From an uncultured Campylobacter sp. (GTDB lineage Bacteria; Campylobacterota; Campylobacteria; Campylobacterales; Campylobacteraceae), in assembly GCF_937996225.1 (NCBI RefSeq), contig NZ_CALKTC010000029.1:1-35579 (forward strand): a DNA stretch of 35,579 nucleotides, given 5' to 3'. The position numbers were made by a program, and so were the translations under genes. Shown here piece by piece: positions 10,301 through 18,542 of this stretch. The notes under the pieces were generated by a model. That model worked only from the letters and a program-made list of their open reading frames with translations, searched no databases and was not told the DNA's origin. The stretch's first letter is position 1, and every line of letters begins with the position of its first letter.

Positions 10301-11893
10301 GAGGTTGATAAGAACCTCTTTGATCTTCGTAATATCGCCGTATAGATGGTGCACTAGTGTAGGATCGATGTAGAGCAAGATGTCGATATTCTTTTCGGCA
10401 GCCTTGGCAACGTAAATTTCAACCGCACTTTCGAAATCTTGAATAGGATTAAATAAGATATCCTCAAGCTCGACCTTATTGCTCTCGATCTTAGAGACAT
10501 CCAAAATGTTATTAATGATCGTTAGAAGGTTTTCGGACGATTTTTCGATGGTATCAACGTAATCGCGCTTCTCTTCATCCAGATCGGTATTTTTAAGAAG
10601 CTCCGTAAAGCCGATGATGCCGTTAAGCGGCGTTCTGATCTCGTGCGACATATTGGCCAAAAAGATCGATTTTGCCTTGTTGGCATCCTCCGCAGCGCCC
10701 TTTTGATACGCAATCAGATCGAGCGCGTCCTCGATAAGCGAATACGCCTTATTAACACCTTCACTAGTCCTAACGTCGATATGCTCGTGCTGATTCGTCA
10801 AATCGCCGATTCGGCTAAGCACGTTGCCGAGGTCGGTAACGTTCTGTCTTAAACGTCTTGTAATACCCAAGGCAAAAACGACCAAAATAGCCGCTAAAAC
10901 CCATATACCAAGAGCGATAAATAGGTTTCTTAGCCTTTGCGCTAGGTAGGTGTCGGCATGCGCCGCAAGCTCAGCATTGATCTTTTCAGAAATTTCGCTT
11001 AGCTTTTTATATTTAAGTGTAGTAGAGGCAAACCACTCTTGAAAAGGTACGCTATAATGTCCCTCGTCCGCTTCTTGCTGCAATGTGGCTGAAATTTTAG
11101 CAGTCTCTCTTAATGCGTTTTGAAATTCCTCTCCGTCTAGAATTTTTAAAATCGCGGCTCTAGCATCAGATTCCGGCAAGAAGTAGTAATTAGGGAGCGA
11201 ACTAGATAGGTTGAAGCTAGCCCAGGTCCTTAGCTGCGCCTGATTCATCGCCTTGCTACCGATAATGTATTCGATAATATAGTCGCGCTCCGATGCGGTG
11301 GCATCCATCGCCTCATAAGTATTAAGCAACGAAACCGTCCAAACGGTAATATTTGAGCTTACAAGACCCTCTCTTAGCACTCGTTGGATTGTTTTTACAT
11401 CATCATCGAATTTTTGAAAATATGAGCTGAAAAGCTCACCGAAGCTTTTGCTTTGAGCATCGACATCCCTTCTTACCTGCGGAAGTTTGTCTAATAAACC
11501 GTCTATATCGGTCTCGGCAGCCAAAAGCTCGTCATTACCGGTGCCGTAAGCGAAAATATCAAAAATAGTCTTTTTTACGACATTTTCACTGATATTCTTG
11601 CTTTCTTTATACTTTGCAAGCGCATCGTCGGTTTTTTTGCGTTGGCCCGATAGAAGGGTTCCCATACCGGGGTTTCCCTCGCTGCCCAAAAACGCCGAAG
11701 TGATACCGCGCTCTTTATCTACCTGCTCTACTAACGCTGCGAGATTACTATTTTTAGCAATTTGCTGCTGCAAAATTCCCACTCTGGCGTAATCCTGCAA
11801 AGAGATAAACAAGAAATATGATGCAAACGCGAAAATCAAAAGTAACGGGATACCGCTAACAAGTCTCAAAGCACTTGTAGTATTTAAATTCAT
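7355..11893 (-). CDS. NIT-domain hybrid sensor histidine kinase with long PEVK-like linker
   Basis: A 1512-residue inner-membrane sensor kinase. The order is: transmembrane segment at about 14-32; a periplasmic NIT-type (nitrate/nitrite-sensing) domain from about 45 to 315, with the signature DKERGITSAFLGS at 59-71 and QRKKTD at 84-89; a second transmembrane segment at about 323-343; a HAMP-like stretch; HisKA with SHEIRTPLNGIIGF (phosphorylated His417); HATPase with N-box Asn534, DTGIG (568-572) and GTGLGL (598-603). A receiver-like domain lacking the acidic pair spans about 650-765. A low-complexity E/P/I/V/K linker fills about 770-1215. An intact receiver follows (acidic pair 1225-1226, Asp1270, Thr1303, Lys1325), then a basic V/K/P stretch (1354-1387) and a degenerate C-terminal receiver (about 1406-1512) that keeps Asp1455. 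No HPt domain is present. GAAGGA precedes the ATG. The ligand is inferred from the family only. Confidence 0.94.
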   Translation of the reverse strand: MNLNTTSALRLVSGIPLLLIFAFASYFLFISLQDYARVGILQQQIAKNSNLAALVEQVDKERGITSAFLGSEGNPGMGTLLSGQRKKTDDALAKYKESKNISENVVKKTIFDIFAYGTGNDELLAAETDIDGLLDKLPQVRRDVDAQSKSFGELFSSYFQKFDDDVKTIQRVLREGLVSSNITVWTVSLLNTYEAMDATASERDYIIEYIIGSKAMNQAQLRTWASFNLSSSLPNYYFLPESDARAAILKILDGEEFQNALRETAKISATLQQEADEGHYSVPFQEWFASTTLKYKKLSEISEKINAELAAHADTYLAQRLRNLFIALGIWVLAAILVVFALGITRRLRQNVTDLGNVLSRIGDLTNQHEHIDVRTSEGVNKAYSLIEDALDLIAYQKGAAEDANKAKSIFLANMSHEIRTPLNGIIGFTELLKNTDLDEEKRDYVDTIEKSSENLLTIINNILDVSKIESNKVELEDILFNPIQDFESAVEIYVAKAAEKNIDILLYIDPTLVHHLYGDITKIKEVLINLMSNAVKFTPEHGTIVVEILREPSKAPGEAIVTFSVEDTGIGISEDKLANVFNAFSQADSTITRKYGGTGLGLTISSKYVAMMGGKLQVKSTVGKGTRFYFTLAFKETQKTDADAVFESIKGLNFALLADSADTMYNDIVKNYISKLGGKISIFNTNAQFRSAQNNNKYDALITRFKNYGEVSDILSMPTILTLKPKELQSISISNSKIFTLTEPFNLTKFVKTLDKISKSGIALSRSDFAPQTHEIKLDAEVEKPIVADEMIMEEPIVKERPIINKLDELRHATTSSADELRAILQSRRRTHDTEVHSTHKEETVSKPSIAQELKKEASKAEEPVIKPIDIEPMSDIKIEKIEPESPKINVDIPEIVIPRAEKPKVEPSSTKDAQTDIDEPISLEIPDDFVGLKTHATQTQAPKAETPSIDLSDIEIELPKIKKEEEVKAEPAKVEIPKAKVETPKAEIEIPDIDIDLLDIKPSAKVQELAEKIKIPSVEEEIPVAIKTEPEIPIAKASKPDTSSVSAHEDEISNVKLSEPEIPTKKIIESEPIAVEPEPVAIEPELKPIEPKFEEVSNIESEPVTPVVEPAAQNIPAEEPSIEPEPVDIPKVEPATQKVHVEEPEIEPVSVKVEPVVIPQPEEEEMVEVPVTVYEDEQQEETIMVEEDVEVEEEVEVPVERNPADENVPLVNRKYNAKILIAEDNEINQKLMKHTLNSFNMNLTIVENGLLALEARKANNDYDLIFMDISMPVMDGIESTKQIKQYEHENNLRHIPIVAVTANALKGDREKFMAAGLDEYCTKPIKKDILAQMLDNFIGDKRSDAAPAGGTTKKLVKKLVKRQVPKTVIKTVKVPKTIMKLVPKKSIVSDDAVRAKGARVPTKDILICKANIMESKIFASILKHQYKDVEIAGNFDQLISMAATGSYKLVLIDKKLAGLDLAALESLRRKASATKLVLFSNDNDENPLFSEVASYNITKSGLEKLAQKYI

Positions 11894-12058
11894 ACAAAAT
11901 CCTTCAAAGCGCAGCTTACGCGACGTTAAATTTTATTCAACCGGAGAAACGAAGTCGCTTCCGTCACGCTAGGCGGAGACGATTTAGCCGTCCTGCAAAG
12001 TTAATGGGTGATTTTACTAAACAAATCTTTAAATATAGCTTTTTGCGTTAGGTTTTCG

Positions 12059-13861
12059 TTAATGATTGTTTAAAATTTTTTCGGCGGTTTGGATATTCGT
12101 AAGCGATCTGATCTCCTCGAAGCTCGCCGCATAAATGCTCTCAAAATCGCCGTAAAAGTCCAAAAGCTTTTTCAAACTTCCCTTACTAACGCCCAAACTT
12201 AGCAGTTTTGAGCTTTGCAGATCGAGTTTGCGTTTGCTTTTTTGATGAAACGAGATCGCAAAACGGTGCGCTTCATCGCGCAGGCGCTGAAAAAACTGAA
12301 GTTTTTTATCATCCGTCGGCAGCGAAAAAATCCCGCCTTTCGTGCAAATTTTATCCTTCGCGGCTCCCTTTGCGCGGTGGGCTTTAGCGTCGATCTTTTC
12401 CTTAGAGATAGCGATTATATCGACGTTTGCTCCGACGCTGCAGATTATTTCCTCTGCCAAGTTTAGCAGAGCCGTTCCGCCGTCGATAAGCCACAGATCG
12501 GGCGCGGCGAGCTCGTCAAATTTAAGCGCGCGGCTAGTTAGATACTCGCGCATCTGATCGTAGTCGTTATTTGAGCTAAGGTGCTTGTGGCGGTAGTTTT
12601 GCTTATTAAATTCGCCGTCTTGAAAGCTTATCATAGCTCCCACGGCCGCGGCGCCGAACATATGTGAATTGTCGAAAACTTCGATATTTACGGGCAAATT
12701 CGTAAGATTAAAATAATCCTTCAGCTCCTGCAAAAACGCGTAATCGTGGGTTTTTAGATGCTTTTTGATATTGATCTCGCAGTTTTGGTATGCGATCTCG
12801 CAAATTTTACGCTTCTCGCCGATTTTCGGCGCGTAAATTTTAAAGGCTCTTTCGTGGCGTTTGGATAAAATTTCGCATACCAGATCCGCATCGTCAAACT
12901 CGTCGTAAACGTAAATTTTAGCGCACGCCACGGGAGCCGCGGCCGGGAAGGCGCTTAAGATCATCTGCTTGTAGGCGTTTGCGATATCATCGGCGCTTGG
13001 GGCTTTGCAGTTGATTATATGCGAGCTTGAGGCTGAAATTTTACCCTCGCGTATGCTAAAATGCACGGCGCAGACGAGCCCGTCGCGCGCAGCAATCGCA
13101 AAGACCTCGAAATCATCGAGCTTTGCCAGATCGACCTCAACCTTTACGTTCATCTGCTTTAAAATTTCGATCGTATCGCGGATCTGCGCGGCTTCCTCGA
13201 AATTTTCGCTCTGTGCAAGCCGCGCCATCCGCTCCTGAAGTTGCGGCACCATCTTTTGCGGATTTTTCAGAGCCGCAAGCGCGCTCTGCACGATACGGGC
13301 GTAATCCTGCTTTGAAATTTTATCCTCGCACGGAGCGGCGCAGCGCCCGATCTGATGGAACAAACAGGCCTTTTTGCCCTTGACGCAATTTTTCTTCTGC
13401 ACGAGCGGAAACTGCATGTAAAGCGTCTGTAAAATTTCTTTTGCGCCGTGAAAATAGGGGCCGAAGTATCTGATATTTCTGCCCTTTACGATCTTTCGCG
13501 TAATCTCAAAGCGCGGAAAGTCGTCGTCTAAATTTACATATATATATGGATAGGTCTTATCGTCGCGCAGCAGGATATTGTATTTAGGCTTTAGCTGCTT
13601 GATGAAGGAATTTTCTAGTATCAGCGCGTCGCTCTCGCTGGGCGTGACGATGTATTCTAAATGCGCCGCCTCGCTTATCATCTTTGCGATGCGCGCACTT
13701 AGGCGAGGGCTCGGAGCAAGAGCGGGCGTGAAAGAAAAGTAGCTTTTGACGCGATTTTTTAAAATTTTTGCCTTGCCGACGTATAGCAGCTTGCCCGCGG
13801 CGTCGAAATATTGATACACGCCGGGGCTGGCAGGCAGACTCTTAATCTCCTCTATTAGCAA
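12059..13861 (-). CDS. uvrC: UvrABC excinuclease subunit C
   Basis: Makes the two incisions beside bulky DNA lesions after UvrA/UvrB loading, in nucleotide excision repair. The 600-residue length is normal. The N-terminal GIY-YIG nuclease shows SPGVYQYF at residues 12-19 and LLYVGKAK soon after. A cluster KKNCVKGKKACLFHQIGRC supplies the family's metal-binding cysteines. The UVR (UvrB-binding) helix pair is near ERMARLAQSENFEEAAQIRD. The RNase H-like second nuclease shows EVFDNSHMFG and LWLIDGGTALL. A helix-hairpin-helix (GSLKKLLDFYGDFESI) closes the protein. It overlaps the upstream 155-codon gene by 20 nt, which implies translational coupling. The same pair sits next to guaA in C. jejuni. 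Confidence 0.97.
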   Translation of the reverse strand: MLIEEIKSLPASPGVYQYFDAAGKLLYVGKAKILKNRVKSYFSFTPALAPSPRLSARIAKMISEAAHLEYIVTPSESDALILENSFIKQLKPKYNILLRDDKTYPYIYVNLDDDFPRFEITRKIVKGRNIRYFGPYFHGAKEILQTLYMQFPLVQKKNCVKGKKACLFHQIGRCAAPCEDKISKQDYARIVQSALAALKNPQKMVPQLQERMARLAQSENFEEAAQIRDTIEILKQMNVKVEVDLAKLDDFEVFAIAARDGLVCAVHFSIREGKISASSSHIINCKAPSADDIANAYKQMILSAFPAAAPVACAKIYVYDEFDDADLVCEILSKRHERAFKIYAPKIGEKRKICEIAYQNCEINIKKHLKTHDYAFLQELKDYFNLTNLPVNIEVFDNSHMFGAAAVGAMISFQDGEFNKQNYRHKHLSSNNDYDQMREYLTSRALKFDELAAPDLWLIDGGTALLNLAEEIICSVGANVDIIAISKEKIDAKAHRAKGAAKDKICTKGGIFSLPTDDKKLQFFQRLRDEAHRFAISFHQKSKRKLDLQSSKLLSLGVSKGSLKKLLDFYGDFESIYAASFEEIRSLTNIQTAEKILNNH

Positions 13862-14309
13862 GGATCAGCCCTCTTATCTCTTCAAAAATTTTATAAATTT
13901 GCGGATCTTGAATTTTGTTTGTAAACTCCCCTTTTGCGCGCTCGGAAAATAAAATTTTGCTGCTTCGGCGCAAATGAGCTTTATAAATTTGCGCCCTTCT
14001 TCTACTCATCACTCTATCTGCGACGAAAAATTTTATCTCTCGCACGCCGCAAAGCTCCGCCGTCTCTCTAGCGGCTACGAAGCGCTTTAATACGTCTTTT
14101 ATTAAATTTATATTACTATCGCGTTTTAGTTCGCAAAGCCCAGCCGGATGCTTCGCGGCTATCATCAAAATGCCATCTTTGACGTAGATGAAAGCGATCA
14201 GCCTTTGCCAACTAAGCGGCAAAATCGCCAAAAACTCGCCTCTTTCTCGCATCTTGGCATATAAAGGATCTTTTCTGATATGAGCTATTATTTCTCTTGC
14301 ATTTTCCAT
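13842..14309 (-). CDS. Small conserved protein, DUF721/DciA-like
   Basis: A 155-residue protein without signal peptide or membrane segment. The central part (WQRLIAFIYVKDGILMIAAK, then LKRDSNINLIKDVLKRF) resembles the DUF721/DciA core, in which a DNA-binding KH-like fold helps load the replicative helicase. The match is by eye and modest. The C-terminal half is basic and Arg-rich (ADRVMSRRRAQIYKAHLRR). The gene overlaps the start of uvrC by 20 nt and is conserved next to uvrC in Campylobacter. Its 5' end overlaps the divergent lipoprotein gene by 30 nt, so the two genes share antisense 5' coding sequence. No strong Shine-Dalgarno is visible. Function is unproven; a role in DNA transactions would fit the neighbour. 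Confidence 0.72.
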   Translation of the reverse strand: MENAREIIAHIRKDPLYAKMRERGEFLAILPLSWQRLIAFIYVKDGILMIAAKHPAGLCELKRDSNINLIKDVLKRFVAARETAELCGVREIKFFVADRVMSRRRAQIYKAHLRRSSKILFSERAKGEFTNKIQDPQIYKIFEEIRGLILANRGD

Positions 14310-14480
14310 AAGCGGATTTTAGCATTTTTTATCTTAGTTTTACTTAGCGGCTGCGGATACAAAGCACCGCCTTTTTACTCGGACGCGGATGAGCAAACCG
14401 CGAACGCAGAGGTATCCGCCGCAGATGGCAACAATACAAACGACACGAAAGGCGGCGTTAGAATTTTACGCGATAAATAG
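14280..14480 (+). CDS. Small lipoprotein, LptM/YifL-like N-terminus
   Basis: A 66-residue protein with a type II signal peptide: a hydrophobic core ILAFFILVLL followed by the lipobox LSGC, so Cys25 should be acylated. The mature part starts CGYKAPPFY, close to the CGxKGPLYxP pattern of LptM/YifL-type small lipoproteins. That family is linked in enterobacteria to maturation of the LPS translocon LptD. The rest is short, acidic and probably disordered. The ATG at 14280 is the only usable in-frame start and has AAGGA 11 nt upstream. Its first 30 nt are antisense to the first 30 nt of the minus-strand gene. It lies 54 nt upstream of guaA and may be co-transcribed with it. Confidence 0.75.
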   Translation: MSYYFSCIFHKRILAFFILVLLSGCGYKAPPFYSDADEQTANAEVSAADGNNTNDTKGGVRILRDK

Positions 14481-14534
14481 CCTACTTTTAGCTTTGCTTT
14501 GTTATACTTTTAAAAATTTTTACAAAGGAATTTC

Positions 14535-16070
14535 ATGCAAACGGCAGACATTTTAGTGCTGGACTTCGGCTCTCAATACACCCAGCTGATCGCTAGGCGC
14601 TTGCGCGAACAAGGCGTTTACACCGAGCTGATCGCATACGACGCACCGATCGATAAGATAAAAGCGAAAAACCCCAAAGGCCTTATTTTAAGCGGCGGAC
14701 CCGCTAGCGTTTACGCCAAGGATGCGTATTTTTGCGACGATAGAATTTTTGAGCTTGGAATTCCGATTTTAGGTATCTGCTACGGCATGCAGCTCATCGC
14801 GCATAAATTTGGCGCCAGCGTCGTGCCTGCGGGTAAAAAAGAGTATGGCAAAGCCTCTTTGAAACTGCTTCGCGCTAGCAAGCTATTTGGCGGCGTGGAG
14901 GATAACTCTACTGTCTGGATGAGCCACTCGGACAAGGTCGAGAGCCTGCCGGAGGGCTTTGAGGTGATGGCAAGCTCGGACGAGAGCGAGTGGTGCGTAT
15001 TCGGCGACGAGATCCGTAAAATTTATGCGCTGCAGTTTCATCCGGAGGTCTGCCACAGCGAGTTCGGCGATAGAATTTTAAAAAATTTTGCCAAAGAGAT
15101 CTGCGGAATAACCAGCACTTGGAATATGGGCAGCTTCGCCAAAGAGCAGATGATCAAAATAAAAGAGCGCGTAGGCAGCGCCAAGGTGCTTTGCGCGGTA
15201 AGCGGCGGAGTGGATAGCTCGGTCGTAGCGGCACTTTTGGCGCATGCGGTGCCACAGAGCCTAATAGCGGTTTTCGTCGATAACGGACTGCTCCGCACTG
15301 GCGAGCGCAAGGCGGTGGAGGAGATGTTTAGGCTCAAACTCGGCGTGAGCTTAGACGTGATCGATGCTAGCGAGCTGTTTTTAAACAGGCTGAAAGGGGT
15401 GGTCGATCCCGAGCAAAAACGCAAAATCATCGGCGCGACCTTCATCGAGGTTTTCAGCAAAGAAGCAGCAAAACACAAAAACGTAAAATTTCTAGCTCAA
15501 GGCACACTCTACACCGACATCATCGAGAGCTCGGTCGCAGGCTCAAGCAAGACGATCAAAAGCCACCACAACGTAGGCGGGCTGCCTAAGGATATGAAAT
15601 TTGAACTGATCGAGCCTCTGCGCGAAATTTTTAAAGACGAAGTGCGCCAGCTGGGACTTGAGCTAGGTCTTTCGCGCGAAGTCGTTTTCCGCCATCCGTT
15701 CCCGGGTCCGGGTCTTGCGATCCGCATAATGGGCGAGGTAAATACGCCGAGTCTCGAGCTGCTGCGCAAAGCCGACGTGATCCTACGCGACGAGCTAAAA
15801 TCAAGCGGCTGGTACAACAAAACGTGGCAGGCATTTTGCGTGCTACTAAACGTGCACTCCGTGGGAGTCATGGGCGATAACCGCACCTACGAAAACGCCG
15901 TGTGCATACGCGTAGTGGACGCTAGCGACGGCATGACGGCTAGCTTCTCGCGCCTGCCGTATGATCTGCTAGAAAACGTCTCTCGCCGTATCATAAACGA
16001 AGCAGACGGCATCAACCGCGTCGTCTACGACATCTCGAGCAAACCGCCTGCAACGATAGAGTGGGAGTAA
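14535..16070 (+). CDS. guaA: GMP synthase (glutamine-hydrolysing)
   Basis: Converts XMP to GMP using ATP and glutamine, the last step of guanine nucleotide synthesis. The 511-residue length is typical. The class I amidotransferase domain has nucleophile Cys82 in GICYGMQ, with His169 and Glu171 (QFHPEV) completing the triad. The ATP-pyrophosphatase domain has the P-loop SGGVDSS at 223-229. The dimerisation domain ends with the family signature ISSKPPATIEWE. AAAGGAATTTC precedes the ATG. One nucleotide separates its stop from the next gene, so the two form an operon. Confidence 0.98.
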   Translation: MQTADILVLDFGSQYTQLIARRLREQGVYTELIAYDAPIDKIKAKNPKGLILSGGPASVYAKDAYFCDDRIFELGIPILGICYGMQLIAHKFGASVVPAGKKEYGKASLKLLRASKLFGGVEDNSTVWMSHSDKVESLPEGFEVMASSDESEWCVFGDEIRKIYALQFHPEVCHSEFGDRILKNFAKEICGITSTWNMGSFAKEQMIKIKERVGSAKVLCAVSGGVDSSVVAALLAHAVPQSLIAVFVDNGLLRTGERKAVEEMFRLKLGVSLDVIDASELFLNRLKGVVDPEQKRKIIGATFIEVFSKEAAKHKNVKFLAQGTLYTDIIESSVAGSSKTIKSHHNVGGLPKDMKFELIEPLREIFKDEVRQLGLELGLSREVVFRHPFPGPGLAIRIMGEVNTPSLELLRKADVILRDELKSSGWYNKTWQAFCVLLNVHSVGVMGDNRTYENAVCIRVVDASDGMTASFSRLPYDLLENVSRRIINEADGINRVVYDISSKPPATIEWE

Positions 16071-16071
16071 G

Positions 16072-16674
16072 ATGAAACAAATCTGCATCATTTTAGCGCA
16101 TCCTTACGAGAGAAGTCTAAATGCGGCTATTGCAAACGCAGCGGCAGAAAAGCTGCAAAATAGCGGCTACGAGGTTAAATTTCACGATCTATATAAGGAG
16201 AAATTTAACCCAATCCTTAGCGGCACCGAGCTCGTGAGCGACGAAAGCGACGACGAGCTGTTAAAAGCGCATCAAAAAGACATAGCAAACGCCCACGGCA
16301 TCGTGATTGTCCATCCGAACTGGTGGGGCGAGCCGCCCGCTATCCTCAAAGGCTGGATCGACCGCGTGTTCAGGCAGGGCATTGCCTACGACTTTGCGCC
16401 CGAAGATAGCGGCGGCGGGCTTCCAATAGGACTCTTAAAAGCCGAGGTCGCCATCGTTTTTAACACCTCAAATACGCCTGAAGTCAGAGAAAACGGGGTC
16501 TTCGGCGATCCCTTACAAAGGATTTGGCAAAGCTGTATTTTTGATTTTTGTGGCGTAAAAACATTTGAGCGGCTGATGTTTAGAGTGGTCGCGGATAGCG
16601 ACGAAGCTGAGCGAAAGGTATGGCTAAAGCAGGTAGTTCAGACGCTGGATAGATACTTTCCGAAGCAATCGTAA
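16072..16674 (+). CDS. NAD(P)H quinone oxidoreductase, flavodoxin-2 fold (MdaB/KefF-like)
   Basis: A 200-residue cytosolic flavoprotein of the Flavodoxin_2 family, which reduces quinones or similar electrophiles with two electrons from NAD(P)H. The N-terminus CIILAHPYERSLNAAIA is the FMN-binding loop of this family. The motif VIVHPNWWGEPPAILKGWID (about 77-96) is the second flavin-contacting region, and the family's usual GLLKAEVAIVFNTSNTP stretch follows. The gene starts 1 nt after guaA and so shares its transcript. A housekeeping role in quinone redox or oxidative-stress defence is likely. The exact substrate cannot be read from sequence. Confidence 0.88.
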   Translation: MKQICIILAHPYERSLNAAIANAAAEKLQNSGYEVKFHDLYKEKFNPILSGTELVSDESDDELLKAHQKDIANAHGIVIVHPNWWGEPPAILKGWIDRVFRQGIAYDFAPEDSGGGLPIGLLKAEVAIVFNTSNTPEVRENGVFGDPLQRIWQSCIFDFCGVKTFERLMFRVVADSDEAERKVWLKQVVQTLDRYFPKQS

Positions 16675-16804
16675 TTGCTCTAAATTTAAAAATGCGCTAT
16701 CCGCAAAATCCGAACGGCATAGAATTTGACTGCCTATTTAAACAGATGCGCGCCGAATTCGCTCGCACATTTGGCGCAAAATCTATGAAATTTAGGAGGT
16801 AATC

Positions 16805-17005
16805 ATGCTTAGATTAATCGCTGCGATGGCGATTTTAGCGGCTCTCATATACTTCGTCATGGGAGGCGGCGGCAAAAAGACGATCAAGGATTACAAAAAT
16901 TTCAGCCGCGAGGAGCTGGAGACTTTATGCCTCGAAAAGAACGATAAAATCGCCTGCCAGCGTATCGCCGTGGACTATATCAAAGAAAATAAACCGAAAA
17001 AATGA
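16805..17005 (+). CDS. Small single-pass membrane protein, unknown function
   Basis: A 66-residue protein preceded by an excellent Shine-Dalgarno (AGGAGG, 6 nt before the ATG). Residues 1-20 form one hydrophobic segment (MLRLIAAMAILAALIYFVMG), followed by a Gly-rich turn and a charged C-terminal tail with two cysteines (LETLCLEKNDKIACQRI). It may be a membrane anchor or an uncleaved signal. I do not recognise the family. It stands 130 nt downstream of the quinone reductase on the same strand, and the strong RBS is the main reason to believe in it. Confidence 0.65.
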   Translation: MLRLIAAMAILAALIYFVMGGGGKKTIKDYKNFSREELETLCLEKNDKIACQRIAVDYIKENKPKK

Positions 17006-17271
17006 TCTAAATTTGCGAGGCTAATTTTGCGGTTTCGCTCAAACAGCGCGCGGTTAAATTTCTTTCTAGCCCGGCCCAAACGCTGCGCGGATAAATTTGC
17101 CCGCAAAGCACGACTAAAATGTCGATTAAATCGGTACCGAGCGCCGCGCAAATAACGTAAATTTAAAAGCAATAATTCAAGTATTAGCATGCGCGCCTAT
17201 AAAACCGTTAGCGCAAATTAAAAGCAATAAATCGCGCTGTGTTCTTTACGCGCATACAAAAGGAGTGACGG

Positions 17272-18542
17272 ATGAAAATTTTATGGCAAAGCAGGCTTCA
17301 AAACAGACTTCGTGATATCAACAAAACGTCCTAATAAAGGGCGATCACGCAGTTTACGCAGGCGATAACGACGAGCAAAAGCAGATGAAGCTTAGAAAAT
17401 TCTCGCTCGCAAGCGGCGGGCAGCTAGCCGGCGCGCCTTTCCGCGATTTTACCCGCACTGCGACCTTTGACGATGACGGCCGTACGCTCGTAGTTTTGGG
17501 CTTTGTAGACACGATTTATAAATTTAACGCCGCGGATCTCGCGCTCATCTCAAAGCACAAAAAAGGCGTGCTAAAATACGGCAACTTTATCGCGCTAAGT
17601 AGCAAGGATGGCGATAAAAAGGCTATTACGGCGACATACGACACGCTTTTTATTTACGATTTTAAGACGCAGACGGGCATGCGAAAGCGATTAAAGGGCT
17701 GCGCGGCGATTTTTAAGCAAGATGAGCTAAATTTCTTGATTTTTACGCGCTCGGGTCAAATTTACGGCTTAAATTTGAGCAGTTGTGAGCTTAAAATCAT
17801 CGCTAAAACTTGCCCTATGACGCAGGTGCAGCGCGCAAGCAGCGGATATTGCATTCGCGTGGGCGAGGCTGGCGAAAACGGCGAAATAGAGGGTGCTAAC
17901 GAGCTTGTTTTTACGGACGCAAATTTTAACGTTAAATTCCGCGCGAAGCTGGACTTTGATTTCGATAAATTCGAGCTTGCGGTGGGCGGATCAGACGGCT
18001 GGCGCGGGCACTTTATAAACGAGCCGAATGAACTGAGGATTCTTGATATTGTGCGTAGCGAGGCGGGCGACCTCGAGAGCGGCGAGCACGACGGCTCGGG
18101 CAAATTTGCGCACGATAAAGCCGAGGAATTTAGATGCGACGAAGCGGACGAATTTAATCGCGGCGGCTCGGGCGAATTTACGCAGGGCAAGGCGAGCAAA
18201 TCCAGGTGCGAAGCGACGGATAAATTTGAGTGCGACGAGCCCTTTAAATTTAAACTCGGCGAGCAGGTCCAATACCTCGCGGCAAAGCCCGTGCTGGCGC
18301 ATAAATTTAAACAAAAGGGTGTGAGAATTTTAGGCGTCGTTACAGCTGCTTCTTGCCGGGCTGCGAGCACAAAATACGAAGCGAAGCAAAAGGGCGCATT
18401 TGCCGAGCAAAATTTAGCGTCCAGAGGCGGCCGCGGTATTGAAAACCGTGAATATTCACTCCTCGCTCCCGGTAAAAATGAAAAACGCAGGCATCGCGCG
18501 CCTGAGTGCGCCCGCGATCTCGTACTAGTCGATAATGCCTAA
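17272..18542 (+). pseudogene. Frameshifted propeller-like gene with internal tandem repeat
   Basis: The longest open frame begins at an ATG at 17385, but that ATG has no ribosome site. A far better start lies at 17272 (AAAGGAG at 17258-17264). It reads MKILWQSRLQNRLRDINK and then stops at 17331. Adding one A to the AAAA run at 17323-17326 joins the two frames smoothly (DINK to NVLIKGDHAVYAGDND and on to the long frame). The gene therefore appears to have lost one base. The remaining protein has short beta-strand units (VVLGFVDTIYKFNAADLALI, then TATYDTLFIYDFKTQTG) like a WD40/propeller protein with no family I can name. Residues 239-293 of the long frame are an 8-residue tandem repeat. The C-terminus is ragged: just past the stop, another frame reads NEDADQILNLL then a stop, possibly the original end. 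No signal peptide is seen. Confidence 0.6.
18099..18263 (+). repeat. 24-bp tandem repeat, about seven units
   Basis: Units begin at 18099, 18123, 18147, 18171, 18195, 18219 and 18243 in exact 24-nt register, and most carry AAATTT or GAATTT at the same position. In the coding frame they read as 8-residue units such as GKFAHDKA, EEFRCDEA, DEFNRGGS, GEFTQGKA, SKSRCEAT and DKFECDEP. Copies are diverged, but the phase is never lost. Confidence 0.8.

Noticed and set aside
17762..18370. 202-codon minus-strand frame across the tandem repeat
   Set aside because: Its Ser/Leu-rich periodicity is the reverse reading of the 24-bp repeat and it has no ribosome site.
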